Shown one piece after another: positions 35,640-45,982 of a DNA stretch of 64,000 nt (within the stretch, counting starts at the first letter, position 1; every line of letters starts with the position of its first letter). The notes under the pieces are model-generated. The model saw only the letters and a list, made by a program, of their open reading frames with translations, was not told the DNA's origin and did not search any database. The translations under genes were made by a program, and so were the position numbers. The DNA is taken from contig NZ_LYPL01000001.1 of the NCBI RefSeq assembly GCF_001662075.1, positions 124,001 through 188,000 of the forward strand, read 5' to 3'. Origin of the DNA: Rhizobium bangladeshense. GTDB taxonomy: Bacteria > Pseudomonadota > Alphaproteobacteria > Rhizobiales > Rhizobiaceae.

Positions 35640-36080
35640 ATGAAAAAATGCCCTCACTCTGCCCAGCGTGAAAAGATCCTCGCAGACGCGATCAGCCCGG
35701 TCGCCACCGAACTGCGCCTTCTGGATGCCTCTGACCTTATTTCACTGCTGCGCTTCGAGTATTACGGCAATCTGGCCGATCTCGTCGCTTCGGCCGCGGA
35801 GCTTTTCTTTCATCCGGGCACGGTCAATTTCGGCCTGGGCGGAAACTATACGCTGGAATGGGGCGGCAAGCCGGAAGTCGTTCTCGACCTGGAAATCAAG
35901 CCGCGCGGCGTCACCGTCTATGCCCAGCTCACCCTTGCCGAGGATCATGCCGGCATCGAAATCAATCACATCGCCTTCCAGGATCCCTCTCCCGACCCCG
36001 ACGAGAATACCGTCTTCCTGGAAAGGAGCCTTCGGCAAGCCCGCTACAGCGTGAAACCACCGCGCGCATTCGCCAGCTGA
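35640..36080 (+). CDS. Conserved unknown protein downstream of flhB
   Basis: 146 residues, no recognised family, no signal peptide or membrane helix. It has a helical N-terminal half (LLDASDLISLLRFEYYGNLA, DLVASAAELFFHPG) and a beta-rich second half (NFGLGGNYTLEWGGKPEVVL, DLEIKPRGVTVYAQLTLAED). It lies 5 bp after flhB, so probably co-translated with the motA-flhB set. S. meliloti has an uncharacterised gene at the same place between flhB and visR (from memory of gene order). A soluble, perhaps flagellum-specific factor. Confidence 0.75.
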   Translation: MKKCPHSAQREKILADAISPVATELRLLDASDLISLLRFEYYGNLADLVASAAELFFHPGTVNFGLGGNYTLEWGGKPEVVLDLEIKPRGVTVYAQLTLAEDHAGIEINHIAFQDPSPDPDENTVFLERSLRQARYSVKPPRAFAS

Positions 36081-36138
36081 TCGCCCTCAATCAATCAAGC
36101 CTTTGCGCCGTCTTTCGTGAAAGGCGGCAGGCGCTGCC

Positions 36139-36885
36139 TCAGCTGATGTAGCCGAGCCGGATCGCCTTGGCGATCGCCTGGATGCGGTTGACGGAATCGA
36201 GCTTGATCGTCGCCGAGCCGAGATAGGCGTTGACCGTGTGCACGGATAGGCCGAGCTTTTCGGCGATCTCTTCGCTGATGCGACCATCGCCGGCAAGCTG
36301 AAGACAGGCGATCTCGCGCTCGCTCAGCGCCTCGGCGGCGCCCGTGCGGCGTTCGTCGAGCGAGAGCAGGTCCATCATGATATGGCAGCAGCGGCCGTGC
36401 AGCTCGACGATCATGTCGCTCGAAAGATCGATATCATCGCCGGTAAACAGGATGAAGCCATTGCCGACGGCGCCGAGCCGCACCGGAAAGGCAAGGCCGG
36501 AAAAAGGCAGGATGCCGTCCTTCAGGCGCGTCATGAACGGCGCGAAGTCGGCCGGGCCGGGGGCCGCCCGGTCGTGAGCACCGGCCCATGAAAGCGGCAG
36601 CAGCGACTTCTCGATATGATCGAGAAGGATATCGCCATAGGCATCCGTGAACGCCTTGCCGAAACCGGCATTGGAAGATCCCCAGTTCTCGAGCTCGCAG
36701 ACGAGGCGCTGCTTTGCCGGCAGGCTGGAGCCGCTGACGCGATAGATCGCAAAGCCCAGAGCATCGGCGAGTTTCTGCATCGCGATCAGCCGCGGAAAAA
36801 GATCGGACCGGCTGGAAATCCTGCTCACCCGCACCATCCGCAACGGATCGGCGCCATTCATCAGCCTGCTTGATGGATGCCCCAT
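36139..36885 (-). CDS. visR: VisR, LuxR-type motility master regulator subunit
   Basis: 248-residue DNA-binding protein that forms a heterodimer with VisN; in S. meliloti VisNR is the class I activator on top of the flagellar cascade. The N-terminal 170 residues are an autoinducer-binding-like sensor fold of unknown ligand. The C-terminal LuxR helix-turn-helix starts near LSEREIACLQLAGDG with ISEEIAEKLGLSVHTVNAYL. The start MGHPSSRLMNGADPLRMVRV at 36885 lies 8 bp after the visN stop; sequence further upstream in frame is the shadow of visN. Confidence 0.95.
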   Translation of the reverse strand: MGHPSSRLMNGADPLRMVRVSRISSRSDLFPRLIAMQKLADALGFAIYRVSGSSLPAKQRLVCELENWGSSNAGFGKAFTDAYGDILLDHIEKSLLPLSWAGAHDRAAPGPADFAPFMTRLKDGILPFSGLAFPVRLGAVGNGFILFTGDDIDLSSDMIVELHGRCCHIMMDLLSLDERRTGAAEALSEREIACLQLAGDGRISEEIAEKLGLSVHTVNAYLGSATIKLDSVNRIQAIAKAIRLGYIS

Positions 36886-36893
36886 GGATCCCC

Positions 36894-37640
36894 CTATACG
36901 AGATTGTTGCGGACCGCGAAGGCAATGGCCTCCGACCGGGTCTTGGTCGCCGTCTTGCGCATGACGCTGGTGATGTAGTTGTTGATTGTGTTGCGGGAGA
37001 TTCCGAGGATCATCGCGATCTCGTCGCTGGTCTTGCCCTCGGCGATCCAGAACAGGCATTCCAGCTCGCGGTCGGTTAATTCGAAATCGCGATCGACCCT
37101 GGCGCCGCCGCAGCGCAGGAAGCTCGCGACATAGCCGGCAAGCAGGCCGACATCCCGCAGCCGCTCCGGCGACAGGATGAACCCTTCGCCGAACAGGAAC
37201 ATCAAGGCCAGCCGCGAGCGGCCGACATTGAAGGTTAATGAACAATATTGGCGGCTGGCGCCCTCCGGCACGTCGGCGCTCTCGGGCAGCAGCGCAAAAT
37301 TCGGCTGGAAGACCTGCATGCACTTTTCCAGCTCGGTGGAGCGGGCATAGCCACTGACGAGATTGTTGGCGATGTCCTTGACCAAGTCGAAGGGCCAATC
37401 CGAGGAGACGACGAAATCGAGGCCGCTTTCCTGGATGAGATCACAACGCGCCAGAAGATAGTGCGAGGCACCGACATATTCCGTCAGGGCGCGCAAGCCG
37501 GACTGCAACCTGCCAGTGCTGGCGACACTGTGCAGCCGCTGGATCAGCTCATCGCGCGGCAACAGAGCCGGCGCCACTGCGCTTGCGAAATTGATCATCT
37601 GCCTCTCGCCTTTGCTCGCCTGAAATACGTTCATATCCAT
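36894..37640 (-). CDS. visN: VisN, LuxR-type motility master regulator subunit
   Basis: 248 residues, partner of VisR and of the same layout: sensor-like N-terminus (AVAPALLPRDELIQRLHSVA onwards) and C-terminal LuxR domain LTDRELECLFWIAEGKTSDE with IAMILGISRNTINNYITSVM. The ATG at 37640 (MDMNVFQAS) is preferred over the in-frame TTG two codons upstream because AGGA lies about 8 nt before it. It is the first gene of visN-visR and has 383 bp of upstream DNA. Confidence 0.95.
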   Translation of the reverse strand: MDMNVFQASKGERQMINFASAVAPALLPRDELIQRLHSVASTGRLQSGLRALTEYVGASHYLLARCDLIQESGLDFVVSSDWPFDLVKDIANNLVSGYARSTELEKCMQVFQPNFALLPESADVPEGASRQYCSLTFNVGRSRLALMFLFGEGFILSPERLRDVGLLAGYVASFLRCGGARVDRDFELTDRELECLFWIAEGKTSDEIAMILGISRNTINNYITSVMRKTATKTRSEAIAFAVRNNLV

Positions 37641-38023
37641 TGGCAACGTCCTGCGGCTGAGAAACGATCACACTCGGTGCAACGGCAATTTTTCTGTAAA
37701 GGATTCAATTCATGTCCCGCGGGAATCCCATTTCGAATCACCCAAGGGTAAGCCAGCCGATGTAAAGTACCATCTCCGACTTCTAGGGATTTACTTTCGC
37801 CGCCGTCCATGCCCTGATTCGAATGCCGATCATGCCTCTCAAGACATGGTCGAGGCTACGGTGATTCTGGCTGTACCGCAACTTGATTCGCGTTTTACGC
37901 GAGTGAGCTCCGCAGCTTTATCCATCTCGCTGAACGCGCCTTACCGGCCTTTGCGGGAACCGGCAGCCCCCTGACGGGAAAGCCCGGCACGAACGTGAAA
38001 AAGGCCGGTTTCCCGGCCCTCTC
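37641..38023. promoter_or_regulatory. 383-bp gap between visN and fliF
   Basis: No gene seen. The half near 37641-37900 must carry the visN promoter; near 37890 the short inverted repeat CGCGTTTTACGCG is visible. The distal end holds the terminator of the che-fliF operon. The CYTCRCGCAAG motif is absent, as expected if visNR is at the top of the cascade. Confidence 0.45.
37993..38020 (-). terminator. Terminator of the che-fliF operon
   Basis: On the minus strand, stem GGCCGG/CCGGCC with a GAAA loop followed by TTTTT, directly after the fliF stop at 38024. Confidence 0.85.
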
Positions 38024-39715
38024 TTATGCTGCCTCGTCGATCGCCCATTTCCGGAGGATTTTCGCGGCGCGCTCCTCGTTGATCTCGACCATGCGGGCGA
38101 GCTTGCGTTCCGGGCCTTCCTTGACACGGCGGTTGAAGTTGCCGTCGTCGTCGCCGAGGCTGAGCAGATCCTCGGTGCTGTCGAAGCCGAAGTCGGATCC
38201 GAAGCCGTCCATGAGAGCGCCTCCGGGCGCTCCTGCCGCCGGCGCGAAGTCCGGGAGCTCGAGGCCGGCCGCTTCCGGCGAAGCGTCGCCGAGAACCGCG
38301 CCTGCACCGTTGCCGCTGACGCTGCGGACCAGCGGACGCAGGCCCATCCAGACCACCACGAAGGCGACCGCGACGAAGGCGAGCGAGTTGATGATGCCGG
38401 CAAGATTGCGGCTCAGCATGTCCATGACCCGGACACCGCCGGTGGCGTCTTCGAGCAGTTGATTTTCGAGGAAGTCCATGGCCGTGACGGTGACGACGTC
38501 GCCGCGCTTGGCGTCGATGCCGGCGGCCGAAGCGACGATCTTCTGCATTTCAGCGAGATAGGCGTCGACCTTGGCCTGATCGGCAGGCTCGCCGACCATC
38601 TTGGCGATGCGACCCTTGTTGACCACCACGGCGATCGACAGCTTTTCGACCTTATAGCTGTTGCGGGTCGTCGCCGTCGTCCTGCTGTTGATTTCGTAGT
38701 TGGTCTGCTCTTCGCGCTTGTCGGACTTGTCCTGCGATTCCGGGCCACTGGCACCGCCGGCGTCGGGGGCTGCCTGCGGAATGTTCTGTTCGACCGTCGT
38801 CGCGTTGTCGGACTGCTTCTGCTGCGACTGCTGGGCTTCCTTCGTCGAGCGCACCGAGCGTTCAACCTTGGATTCGGGGTCGTAGGTCGTTTCCTGGATC
38901 TGCTGGGCGTCGGTGTTCAAGTCGGCGGTGACGCTGGAGCGGAAGTTGTCCATACCGAGGAACGGTGCCAGCGCCTTGTCGATGTTGGATTCGACTTCCT
39001 GCTGAACGTTCTGGACGATGTTGAGAGAGCGGTTCAGCGAGCTGTTGCTCGCCTCGTCGCCGGACGCGAGCAGCTGGCCGGCGGAATCGAGGATTGTCAC
39101 GTCATCGACGTCGAGCCCCGGCACGGCCGAGGCGACGAGGTGGCGGATCGAGGTCGCAGCGCCGCGCCCGGTGGCGGCGCTTGCGCGAATCATCACGGAA
39201 GCCGTCGGTTTCTGCTCCGCCTTGCGGAAGTTTCCGACCTCCGGCATGACGATATGGACGCGCGCGGCGGTTATGCCCGAGATCGACTGGATGGTGCGGG
39301 CGATTTCGCCTTCCAGCGCGCGAATCCGCGTCACTTCCTGCATGAAGGAGGTCAGGCCGAGCGAGCCGACATTGTCGAAGAGTTCGTAACCGGCATTGGC
39401 GCTGTTCGGCAGGCCGCGCTCTGCAAGCATCAGGCGGGCCTTGCCCGTCATGCCCGCCGGAACGGTGATGCTGGCGCCATCCGTGCCGACCTGGAAATTG
39501 ATGTTGGCTTCGGCAAGCGCCATGCTGATCTGGTTGAGATCGGGAGCGTCGAGACCGACGTAGAGCGATTCCTGTGCCGGTTTGTTGACGAAAAGGGCTG
39601 CCGCAAGGACGATTGCAATGGAAACGGCGCCGACGCCACCCAGAATCATCAGGCGCGTTCGGCCCAGGGCACCAAAGTTCTTAAAGATCTGAACTAATTG
39701 ATTTAACAGATTCAT
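38024..39715 (-). CDS. fliF: FliF, MS-ring protein
   Basis: Membrane ring protein, 563 residues, with transmembrane helices at about 25-45 and 440-465. Ring-building motif 1 contains QESLYVGLDAPDLNQISMAL; further blocks are LAERGLPNSANAGYELFDNV, SGITAARVHIVMPEVG and SVTADLNTDAQQIQETTYDP. The periplasmic Ser/Ala/Asn-rich loop holds NIPQAAPDAGGASGPESQDK. The C-terminal tail (NEERAAKILRKWAIDEAA) binds FliG. It is the last gene of the che operon, 199 bp after cheT. GCTCGCACAAG, 68 bp before its start, resembles the flagellar motif only loosely. Confidence 0.96.
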   Translation of the reverse strand: MNLLNQLVQIFKNFGALGRTRLMILGGVGAVSIAIVLAAALFVNKPAQESLYVGLDAPDLNQISMALAEANINFQVGTDGASITVPAGMTGKARLMLAERGLPNSANAGYELFDNVGSLGLTSFMQEVTRIRALEGEIARTIQSISGITAARVHIVMPEVGNFRKAEQKPTASVMIRASAATGRGAATSIRHLVASAVPGLDVDDVTILDSAGQLLASGDEASNSSLNRSLNIVQNVQQEVESNIDKALAPFLGMDNFRSSVTADLNTDAQQIQETTYDPESKVERSVRSTKEAQQSQQKQSDNATTVEQNIPQAAPDAGGASGPESQDKSDKREEQTNYEINSRTTATTRNSYKVEKLSIAVVVNKGRIAKMVGEPADQAKVDAYLAEMQKIVASAAGIDAKRGDVVTVTAMDFLENQLLEDATGGVRVMDMLSRNLAGIINSLAFVAVAFVVVWMGLRPLVRSVSGNGAGAVLGDASPEAAGLELPDFAPAAGAPGGALMDGFGSDFGFDSTEDLLSLGDDDGNFNRRVKEGPERKLARMVEINEERAAKILRKWAIDEAA

Positions 39716-39914
39716 TCTGTTCTCGCACGATCCGTCAAAGACAAAGCAGGCTTATTGCCTCATCAGACGAATAATCGGCGAAACTTGTGCGAGCGTTTCG
39801 TGAGGAGCGCGCGAGAGCGAAAGGCTCAAGCCCGTCATGCAGCGATTTTGCGAGAACGACCTCGGTGAAACGAAGGCCCAAGGCGGGAGAAGCGACGCTG
39901 AAGGAGTGCGCGCG

Positions 39915-40304
39915 TTAGAAGAAATCGAAGTCGCCGGCCGCCTTGCTCAGCGGCTGGGAATGGCCGTGGCGGGTGGCGCCACCCAGCGCCTTCTGCATCT
40001 CCGCCAGCTTGACGAGGCTCAGCGCGGTTGCGACGTCGACGGTCCAGCCGAGCGGGATTTCGCCGGTGATGGTGTCGATGAATTCGGCAAGGCCGCGCGA
40101 TTTCTGCACCGCCAGATCGATGCCCTGCATGACCTTCATAGCGTCAGGCGAATTCAAAACTTCGGCGCCGCCGAGGTCGAGGAGCTGCGGCTCGATGCGC
40201 TCGATCAGGTAGGCGACATCGTGCAGTTCGGACACGATGCGCATCAGGATGTCGCTCAGCGCTTCCACAGGCGCGGGCGGCTCCATTACCGGGATAAATG
40301 TCAT
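39915..40304 (-). CDS. cheT: CheT, small chemotaxis protein
   Basis: 129 residues, mostly helical: SDILMRIVSELHDVAYLIER and KSRGLAEFIDTITGEIPLGW. It is the orthologue by position of S. meliloti CheT, a chemotaxis protein studied as a CheZ-like factor that interacts with other Che proteins (my recollection of the literature). The short acidic aromatic tail AAGDFDFF recalls C-terminal CheY-binding peptides, but that is only a visual similarity. It lies 16 bp after cheD. Confidence 0.85.
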   Translation of the reverse strand: MTFIPVMEPPAPVEALSDILMRIVSELHDVAYLIERIEPQLLDLGGAEVLNSPDAMKVMQGIDLAVQKSRGLAEFIDTITGEIPLGWTVDVATALSLVKLAEMQKALGGATRHGHSQPLSKAAGDFDFF

Positions 40305-40320
40305 ATCAAAATCCTCGCCA

Positions 40321-40875
40321 TCAAAAAAATTCGATACTGGTTTCGGCGGGCTTCTGCGGAGCGGCGGGACGCTGCTCGAGAGCGACGGTTCTCTGGGTTT
40401 CGGCGCCGGTCAATGGATATTGCCGGGCACGACCGGAGACCGGCCAATATTCGAGCTTGCGCCCGTGCTCTCCACCTGTGGAGGAGCCGACCACCGGAAT
40501 GCCTTCATCCCTCAGGAACTGCATGGCAAAGGCCGCGTTCTGCTCACCGACGTTGGAAAAGGTCGAGATCGTCTTGGCGCCGCCGAAGATCTTTGCCTCC
40601 AGCCGGTCGCGCCGGGCGCCCTGCTTCAGGAGACCGTTGATCAGCAATTCCATCAGATGCACGCCGTAGCGCGTGGCATCCCCGCCTGAGGTCGGCGACG
40701 TCGCCGAACCGGGCAGCAGAAAGTGGTTCATGCCGCCGATGCCGGCGACAGGGTCTCTGAGGCACGCAGCCACGCACGAGCCGAGAATGGTCGAGAGGAC
40801 CGCATTCGGATCGCTCAGAACCTTATACTCGCCTTGAATGATGTGCACGCGGCGGGCTGCCCCCTCAGTGATCAT
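40321..40875 (-). CDS. cheD: CheD, chemoreceptor glutamine deamidase
   Basis: Deamidase of 184 residues acting on receptor Gln side chains. The catalytic Cys34 is in [18 protein letters not shown] and the catalytic His51 in [32 protein letters not shown] is the later conserved block. The start overlaps the stop of cheY2 by 4 bp. Confidence 0.95.
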   Translation of the reverse strand: MITEGAARRVHIIQGEYKVLSDPNAVLSTILGSCVAACLRDPVAGIGGMNHFLLPGSATSPTSGGDATRYGVHLMELLINGLLKQGARRDRLEAKIFGGAKTISTFSNVGEQNAAFAMQFLRDEGIPVVGSSTGGEHGRKLEYWPVSGRARQYPLTGAETQRTVALEQRPAAPQKPAETSIEFF

Positions 40876-41261
40876 TTCAGGGCTCCAAACACGGCTTCGA
40901 TGGCCGCTTTCATCTTCTCGATCGTGAACGGCTTGGCGAGCACGTTGTTGGCGCCAAGCTGGGCGGCCTTCTGCACCAGCGCGCGATCGCCCTGGGCGGT
41001 GAGGATGATGAAGGCTGCCTTCTTGGTGTTCGGGTTGGTGCGCACCGCCTGAAGGAAGCCGATGCCATCCATCTTCGGCATGTTGAAGTCCGAGATCACC
41101 AGATGATGCGGCTGCTCGGTCATGATCTTCATGCCCTGTTCGCCGTCGCCGGCCGACGTGATCTGCTTGAAACCGAGCTGTGTCAGCGCGTCGCTGAGCA
41201 GCAACCGGCTTGTTACCTGATCATCGACGATCAGAACTTTGATTTTCTCCGCGATCGACAT
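40872..41261 (-). CDS. cheY2: CheY2, motor-controlling response regulator
   Basis: Single receiver domain, 129 residues. Acidic pair D13-D14 (IVDDQVTS), phospho-acceptor D58 ([13 protein letters not shown]), Thr in IILTAQG and the switch Lys in VLAKPF. In S. meliloti CheY2 is the regulator that slows the motor, while CheY1 drains phosphate. It lies between cheB and cheD. Confidence 0.94.
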   Translation of the reverse strand: MSIAEKIKVLIVDDQVTSRLLLSDALTQLGFKQITSAGDGEQGMKIMTEQPHHLVISDFNMPKMDGIGFLQAVRTNPNTKKAAFIILTAQGDRALVQKAAQLGANNVLAKPFTIEKMKAAIEAVFGALK

Positions 41262-41262
41262 T

Positions 41263-42306
41263 TTATTCGGTCCCTTCCTTTCGGGCGGCTGTCATTTTCA
41301 ATATTTCCTCACCGATGGCAGACAGTGGCAGCTGCTGCTCAACGGCGCCAAGTTCGTGCGCAACCCTTGGCATTCCGTAAACGACACAGGTTTTTTCGTT
41401 CTGGCCGAGGGTTCTGGCGCCGGCGTGACGCATTTTCAACAATCCGGCGGCGCCGTCGCGGCCCATTCCGGTCAGAATCACGCCAACGGCGTTGCGGCCG
41501 GCCAGTTCCGCAACCGAATCAAAGAGGACGTCCACCGAGGGGCGGTGACCGTTGACCGGGGGGCGGTCGACGAGGCGGCAGCACGGCGCCGAAGCACCGG
41601 TGACCTGGAGATGACGTTCGCCTCCGGGCGCCAGATAGATCTTGCCGATTTCGAGACGGGCGCCGTCGGTCGCTTCCTGCACCACCGGCGCGCAAAGCCG
41701 GTTCAGCCGTTCGGCGAAGCTCTTGGTGAAGGTCGGCGGCATGTGCTGGGTGATGACCGTCGGCGGGCAATTGGCCGGGAACTTCTGGAGCACGGCAATC
41801 AGCGCCTCGACGCCGCCCGTCGACGAGCCGATCGCGACGATCTTGCGGCCGACGCGGAAATCGGCGACCGAGGGCGGCGGCGCGGCGGCAGCCGCCGGCT
41901 GGGAGAACTGGCGCTGCGTGCGGGCGGCGGCCTTGACCTTCTCGGCGAGGTCGCCGAAGGGCCTGGGTTCGCCGGGACCCGGCTTGCCGACGCAATCGAA
42001 AGCTCCGATCTCAAGTGCTGCAAGCGTCGCCTCGGCGCCGCGATGGGTCATCGTCGACACCATGATGACGGGCATCGGCCGCAGCGTCATGATCTTTTCA
42101 AGGAAATCGAGGCCGTTCATGTTCGGCATCTCGATGTCGAGCGTCACGACGTCGGGGTTCAGCCGCTTGATCGCCTCGCGCGCTTCCAGCGCGTCGCCGG
42201 CCTGGCCGATGACGTTGACCTCGGGGTCCGAACTCAGAACGGCGGTGATCAGACCGCGCATCGTCGGCGAGTCGTCAACAACGAGAACCCTTGCCGGCGC
42301 GCTCAT
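41263..42306 (-). CDS. cheB: CheB, chemoreceptor methylesterase
   Basis: 347 residues: receiver domain (1-115; D57 in [13 protein letters not shown]) and methylesterase domain with the catalytic triad Ser in [12 protein letters not shown], His in [19 protein letters not shown], and Asp in [12 protein letters not shown]. The start [20 protein letters not shown] at 42306 overlaps cheR by 4 bp; longer in-frame sequence is the cheR shadow. It demethylates and deamidates receptors on phosphorylation by CheA. Confidence 0.96.
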   Translation of the reverse strand: MSAPARVLVVDDSPTMRGLITAVLSSDPEVNVIGQAGDALEAREAIKRLNPDVVTLDIEMPNMNGLDFLEKIMTLRPMPVIMVSTMTHRGAEATLAALEIGAFDCVGKPGPGEPRPFGDLAEKVKAAARTQRQFSQPAAAAAPPPSVADFRVGRKIVAIGSSTGGVEALIAVLQKFPANCPPTVITQHMPPTFTKSFAERLNRLCAPVVQEATDGARLEIGKIYLAPGGERHLQVTGASAPCCRLVDRPPVNGHRPSVDVLFDSVAELAGRNAVGVILTGMGRDGAAGLLKMRHAGARTLGQNEKTCVVYGMPRVAHELGAVEQQLPLSAIGEEILKMTAARKEGTE

Positions 42307-43211
42307 GCCTTCCTCCCGAGACCCTTGGTCGTGTAGCGATAGGTCGTGATGCCGATATTGTCGAAGACGTGTTTCGCCTCGCCGGACACACGCTCGGAAT
42401 GGCCTATATAGAGATGGCCGCCTTCCGGCAGCAGGCCGGCGAAACGCTGCCAGATCTTCATCTGCGTCGGCTCGTCGAAATAGATGACGACGTTGCGGCA
42501 GAAGATGACGTCGAACTTGCCCTTGAACGGCCACTGCGCCATCAGGTTCAGCTCGTTATAGGTGATCAGCCGCTTAACGCGGTCGTCGACCTGAAATTTT
42601 CGGCGGCCCTGCACCTCGACTTCGCTGAACCATTGCTTGCGCATGGCGGGCGACACGGTTTCGAGCGCGGTTTCGTCATAGGCGCCGGCACGGGCGATCG
42701 CCAGGATCTTCGGGTCGATGTCGGTCGCCAGGATCTTGAAGTCGTAGTCGGCGACATTCGGCATCAGCGACAGCACGGTGAGCGCGATCGAATAAGGCTC
42801 CTGTCCGTCGGAGGAAGCGGCCGACCAGATGCGCACCCTGCCGCCGGCTCTCGCCCGCTGCAGAAGCTCCGGCAGCACATGATCGCGCAGATGCTCGAAA
42901 TGATGGTTTTCGCGGAAGAAGCGGGTGAAGTTGGTCGTCAGATGCGACAGCATTTCGCGGCGCTCCGCCGCACCCGCCGGCGAAGCGACGAGTTCGCAAT
43001 ATTCCCGGAAGCCGGACAGGCCGAGATTGCGGATATGCTTCGACAGACGCGAATAGACCAGCGAGGCCTTCGTCTCGTTGAGGAAGATGCCGGCATCCGA
43101 GTAGATCATAGCGGCGATTTCCGTGAGGTCGCGGCGTGTCAGCGGATATTCTCCGCTCGCCAGTACTTCGTCGGCTCCCTGCCTCTGATCCTTTGCACCC
43201 ATTGCACTCAT
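42303..43211 (-). CDS. cheR: CheR, chemoreceptor methyltransferase
   Basis: SAM-dependent methyltransferase of 302 residues. N-terminal helical domain ([20 protein letters not shown]-type block), NFTRFFREN, the SAM site [20 protein letters not shown] and [17 protein letters not shown], then [18 protein letters not shown]. The usual Cys-Ser-Thr of the SAM loop is here Ala-Ser-Ser. Overlaps cheW by 4 bp and cheB by 4 bp. Confidence 0.95.
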   Translation of the reverse strand: MSAMGAKDQRQGADEVLASGEYPLTRRDLTEIAAMIYSDAGIFLNETKASLVYSRLSKHIRNLGLSGFREYCELVASPAGAAERREMLSHLTTNFTRFFRENHHFEHLRDHVLPELLQRARAGGRVRIWSAASSDGQEPYSIALTVLSLMPNVADYDFKILATDIDPKILAIARAGAYDETALETVSPAMRKQWFSEVEVQGRRKFQVDDRVKRLITYNELNLMAQWPFKGKFDVIFCRNVVIYFDEPTQMKIWQRFAGLLPEGGHLYIGHSERVSGEAKHVFDNIGITTYRYTTKGLGRKA

Positions 43212-43675
43212 GCGGCTTCGCTTTCGGTCTCGGAAAAGAGGGCTTCAAGTTCGATCAGGCAGATCATGCGCTTGTCGATGGCGAGAATGCCTCGGGCAAA
43301 TTGGCGCTCGAGGTCGGAGGAGATTTCCGGTGTCGGCTGAACGATCTCGTCGGTCACCGTCAGAATGTCGGAGACGGCATCGACCAGCAGGCCGACGACC
43401 TTGCGACGGACCTGGGCGACGATGATGACATGGCGGGCGGTCGGATCGGCAGGCTTCATGCCGAGGCGGGCGGCAAGATCGATTATCGGCAGCACTGCGC
43501 CGCGCAGGTTGATGACACCAAGCATATAGGCAGGCGAGTGGGGCATCGCGGTCGCCGGGGTCCAGCCCCGGATTTCGCGAACCGACATGATGTTCACGCA
43601 AAATTCCTGATCGCCGATACGGAACGCGATCAGCTCGCGGTCCCCTTCGCTCAGATTTTTTACGGTGTACGACAT
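43208..43675 (-). CDS. cheW: CheW, receptor-kinase coupling protein
   Basis: Adaptor of 155 residues with a single CheW/SH3-like domain: [40 protein letters not shown] and [20 protein letters not shown]. It lies 4 bp after cheA and overlaps cheR by 4 bp. It links IcpA and membrane receptors encoded elsewhere to CheA. Confidence 0.96.
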   Translation of the reverse strand: MSYTVKNLSEGDRELIAFRIGDQEFCVNIMSVREIRGWTPATAMPHSPAYMLGVINLRGAVLPIIDLAARLGMKPADPTARHVIIVAQVRRKVVGLLVDAVSDILTVTDEIVQPTPEISSDLERQFARGILAIDKRMICLIELEALFSETESEAA

Positions 43676-43679
43676 TGCC

Positions 43680-45965
43680 TTACCCTACCGCTGCTAACGA
43701 CATTTCCGCTTTCAGCGACTGGCCGCGCGATGCGCCGACAACCGCGTCGACATCGAGGATCAGAGCCACGCGGCCGTCGCCGAGGATAGTGGCGGCGGCA
43801 ATGCCCGGCACGTGGGTGTAGTTGGCTTCCAGGCTCTTGATGACCACCTGACGCTGCCCCTGGATGGCATCGACCATCAGGGCGCGCTGGCCGCCGCCTT
43901 CGGATTCCACCAGAAGCGCCACGCCTTCGACAGGATTGGCCTGGGTCGCGCGGAAGTTCAGGATGCGGCCGACATCGACCAGCGGGCAGAAAGAGTTGCG
44001 GATCGAAATCAGCCGGTGGTTGGCGCCGAAGGAGTGGATCGCGGCAGCTTCCGGCTGCAGGGTTTCGACGATCGCGGTCAGCGGCACGACCAGCGTCTGG
44101 CCGGCGACGGTGACCACCATGCCGTCGAGGACGGCGAGCGTCAGCGGCAGGCTCATGGTGAAGACCGAGCCGTGGCCCGGCTTCGACGTGATGTTGATGC
44201 GGCCGCCGAGCGCCTGGATCGAACGCTTGACGACGTCCATACCGACGCCGCGGCCGGAGATATCGGAGATCTTGTCGGCGGTCGAGAAGCCCGGCAGGAA
44301 GATCAGGTTGTCGATTTCCTCGTCCGACAGATTGGCGTCGGCCGGGATCAGGTCGTTGTCGATCGCCTTCTGGCGAACCTTCTCGCGGTTGATGCCGGCG
44401 CCGTCGTCGGCAAGCTCGATCAGGATGCGGCCCGAACGATGCTTGGCGGTGAGGCGGACCGTGCCTTCGGTGTTCTTGCCGGCAGCCGCGCGCTTTTCCG
44501 GCGTCTCGATGCCGTGGTCGACGGCGTTGCGGATCATGTGGGTCAGCGGCTCGGCGAGCTTGTCGATGACCGTCTTGTCGACTTCGGTGTTTTCACCTTC
44601 GGTGATCAGGCGGATCGACTTGCCGGTCATGTCGGCGATTTCGCGGACGATACGCGACATGCGCTGGAAGACCGGCTTCACCGGCTGGGCGCGGATCGCC
44701 ATGACCGAGTCCTGGATCTCGCGGGTGAGCTGCTGCAGCTCCTCGAGGCCCATGTTGATCGAGGAAGTGCCGGTCGTGTCGTTCTCGATGACGCTCTGCG
44801 ACAGCATCGCCTGGTTGATGACCAGTTCGCCGACGAGGTTGATGAGGCGGTCGACGCGGTCGAGATCGACGCGGATCGTCTGGCCGGCGCCGGCGGCATT
44901 GTTCTGGGCGGCGGCATTTGCCGCGGCGGCCGCGGCAGCAGCCGATTCCTTCTTCTCGACGCGGGCGGCGGCTGCCGCCATCTGCGTGACGTTGGACGCG
45001 GTCTCGGCAGCGGCAACGGCGGCCGTCGCATCTTCGGACCGCGCGGCGGAAACCTGTTCCATGGCGTCGGTCTCGTCGAGGATCGACAGGTCGAAGGGAA
45101 CCGGCACCATCGGCAGCTCCTCATTGCCGGCCGCGCCGGCGCTTGCTGCCTCGACCGACTTCACCGTCAGGTCGCAATCCCATTCGGCGAATTCGAAGAC
45201 TGTGCGGATGGCGTCTTCGCCCTTGTCCGTCTTGATCGTGACGTTCCAGAAGAAATAGGCGCCTTCCGGATCGAGCTCTTCGAGACCCGGCAGCTCATCC
45301 ATATTGCAATAGATGGTCATCTCGCCGAGACGCGAGAGATCGCGCAGCAGCAGGGTGGCGTCATTGCCCTTGGAATAGAGCTCGTAACGCGGCTTGAAGG
45401 TGACTTCATAGGCCGGCAGGTCGGAGCCCGCCTCGTCGCCGCCGAAATCGTCGAAGGAAAAGGGGATCGGCTGGAAGCCGCTGTCATCGGTCGGTTTGGG
45501 GGTCGGCGCCGGAGCAGCCGGGGCAGCCTTTGCCGCGGCCTTGGGCGCAGGCGCCTCAGCGGCGACCGAGGGAGACGGCAATTCACCGTTGGCCAGTGCT
45601 TCCAACTCCTTGACGAGGCCGCGGCTGCGGCTCTCATCGACGCTGCCGCCGTCGCGCGCGGCATTGGTCAGGTCGGCGAGCACGTCTGCCGACTTCAGCA
45701 TCACCTTCAGGACGTCCTGAGTCGGCTCGAGCTTGTTGGAACGAACGCAATCGAGAGTGGTCTCGAACACATGGGCGAAGGCAACCAGATCATCAAGGCC
45801 GAAGGCGCCGGCGCCCCCCTTGATCGAATGCACGGCACGGAACACCGCATTGACGGTTTCCGGATCGCGATCGCCATCGTTCATTTTCAGAAGACCGGAT
45901 TCCAGCTCGGCGAGCTGTTCCTCGCACTCCTGGAAAAAGATCTCTTTGATTTCGTTCATATCCAT
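43680..45965 (-). CDS. cheA: CheA, chemotaxis histidine kinase
   Basis: 761 residues with all five domains: P1 Hpt with phospho-His46 ([15 protein letters not shown]); a long Ala/Pro-rich linker and P2 around 150-330 with poly-Ala runs; P3 dimerisation with [21 protein letters not shown]4 kinase with N-box [17 protein letters not shown] and G-boxes; P5 CheW-like with [20 protein letters not shown]. The P2 region hosts CheY binding and probably the CheS contact. The start [11 protein letters not shown] is at 45965. Confidence 0.97.
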   Translation of the reverse strand: MDMNEIKEIFFQECEEQLAELESGLLKMNDGDRDPETVNAVFRAVHSIKGGAGAFGLDDLVAFAHVFETTLDCVRSNKLEPTQDVLKVMLKSADVLADLTNAARDGGSVDESRSRGLVKELEALANGELPSPSVAAEAPAPKAAAKAAPAAPAPTPKPTDDSGFQPIPFSFDDFGGDEAGSDLPAYEVTFKPRYELYSKGNDATLLLRDLSRLGEMTIYCNMDELPGLEELDPEGAYFFWNVTIKTDKGEDAIRTVFEFAEWDCDLTVKSVEAASAGAAGNEELPMVPVPFDLSILDETDAMEQVSAARSEDATAAVAAAETASNVTQMAAAAARVEKKESAAAAAAAANAAAQNNAAGAGQTIRVDLDRVDRLINLVGELVINQAMLSQSVIENDTTGTSSINMGLEELQQLTREIQDSVMAIRAQPVKPVFQRMSRIVREIADMTGKSIRLITEGENTEVDKTVIDKLAEPLTHMIRNAVDHGIETPEKRAAAGKNTEGTVRLTAKHRSGRILIELADDGAGINREKVRQKAIDNDLIPADANLSDEEIDNLIFLPGFSTADKISDISGRGVGMDVVKRSIQALGGRINITSKPGHGSVFTMSLPLTLAVLDGMVVTVAGQTLVVPLTAIVETLQPEAAAIHSFGANHRLISIRNSFCPLVDVGRILNFRATQANPVEGVALLVESEGGGQRALMVDAIQGQRQVVIKSLEANYTHVPGIAAATILGDGRVALILDVDAVVGASRGQSLKAEMSLAAVG

Positions 45966-45982
45966 AGGAGCAAATCCTGGGT

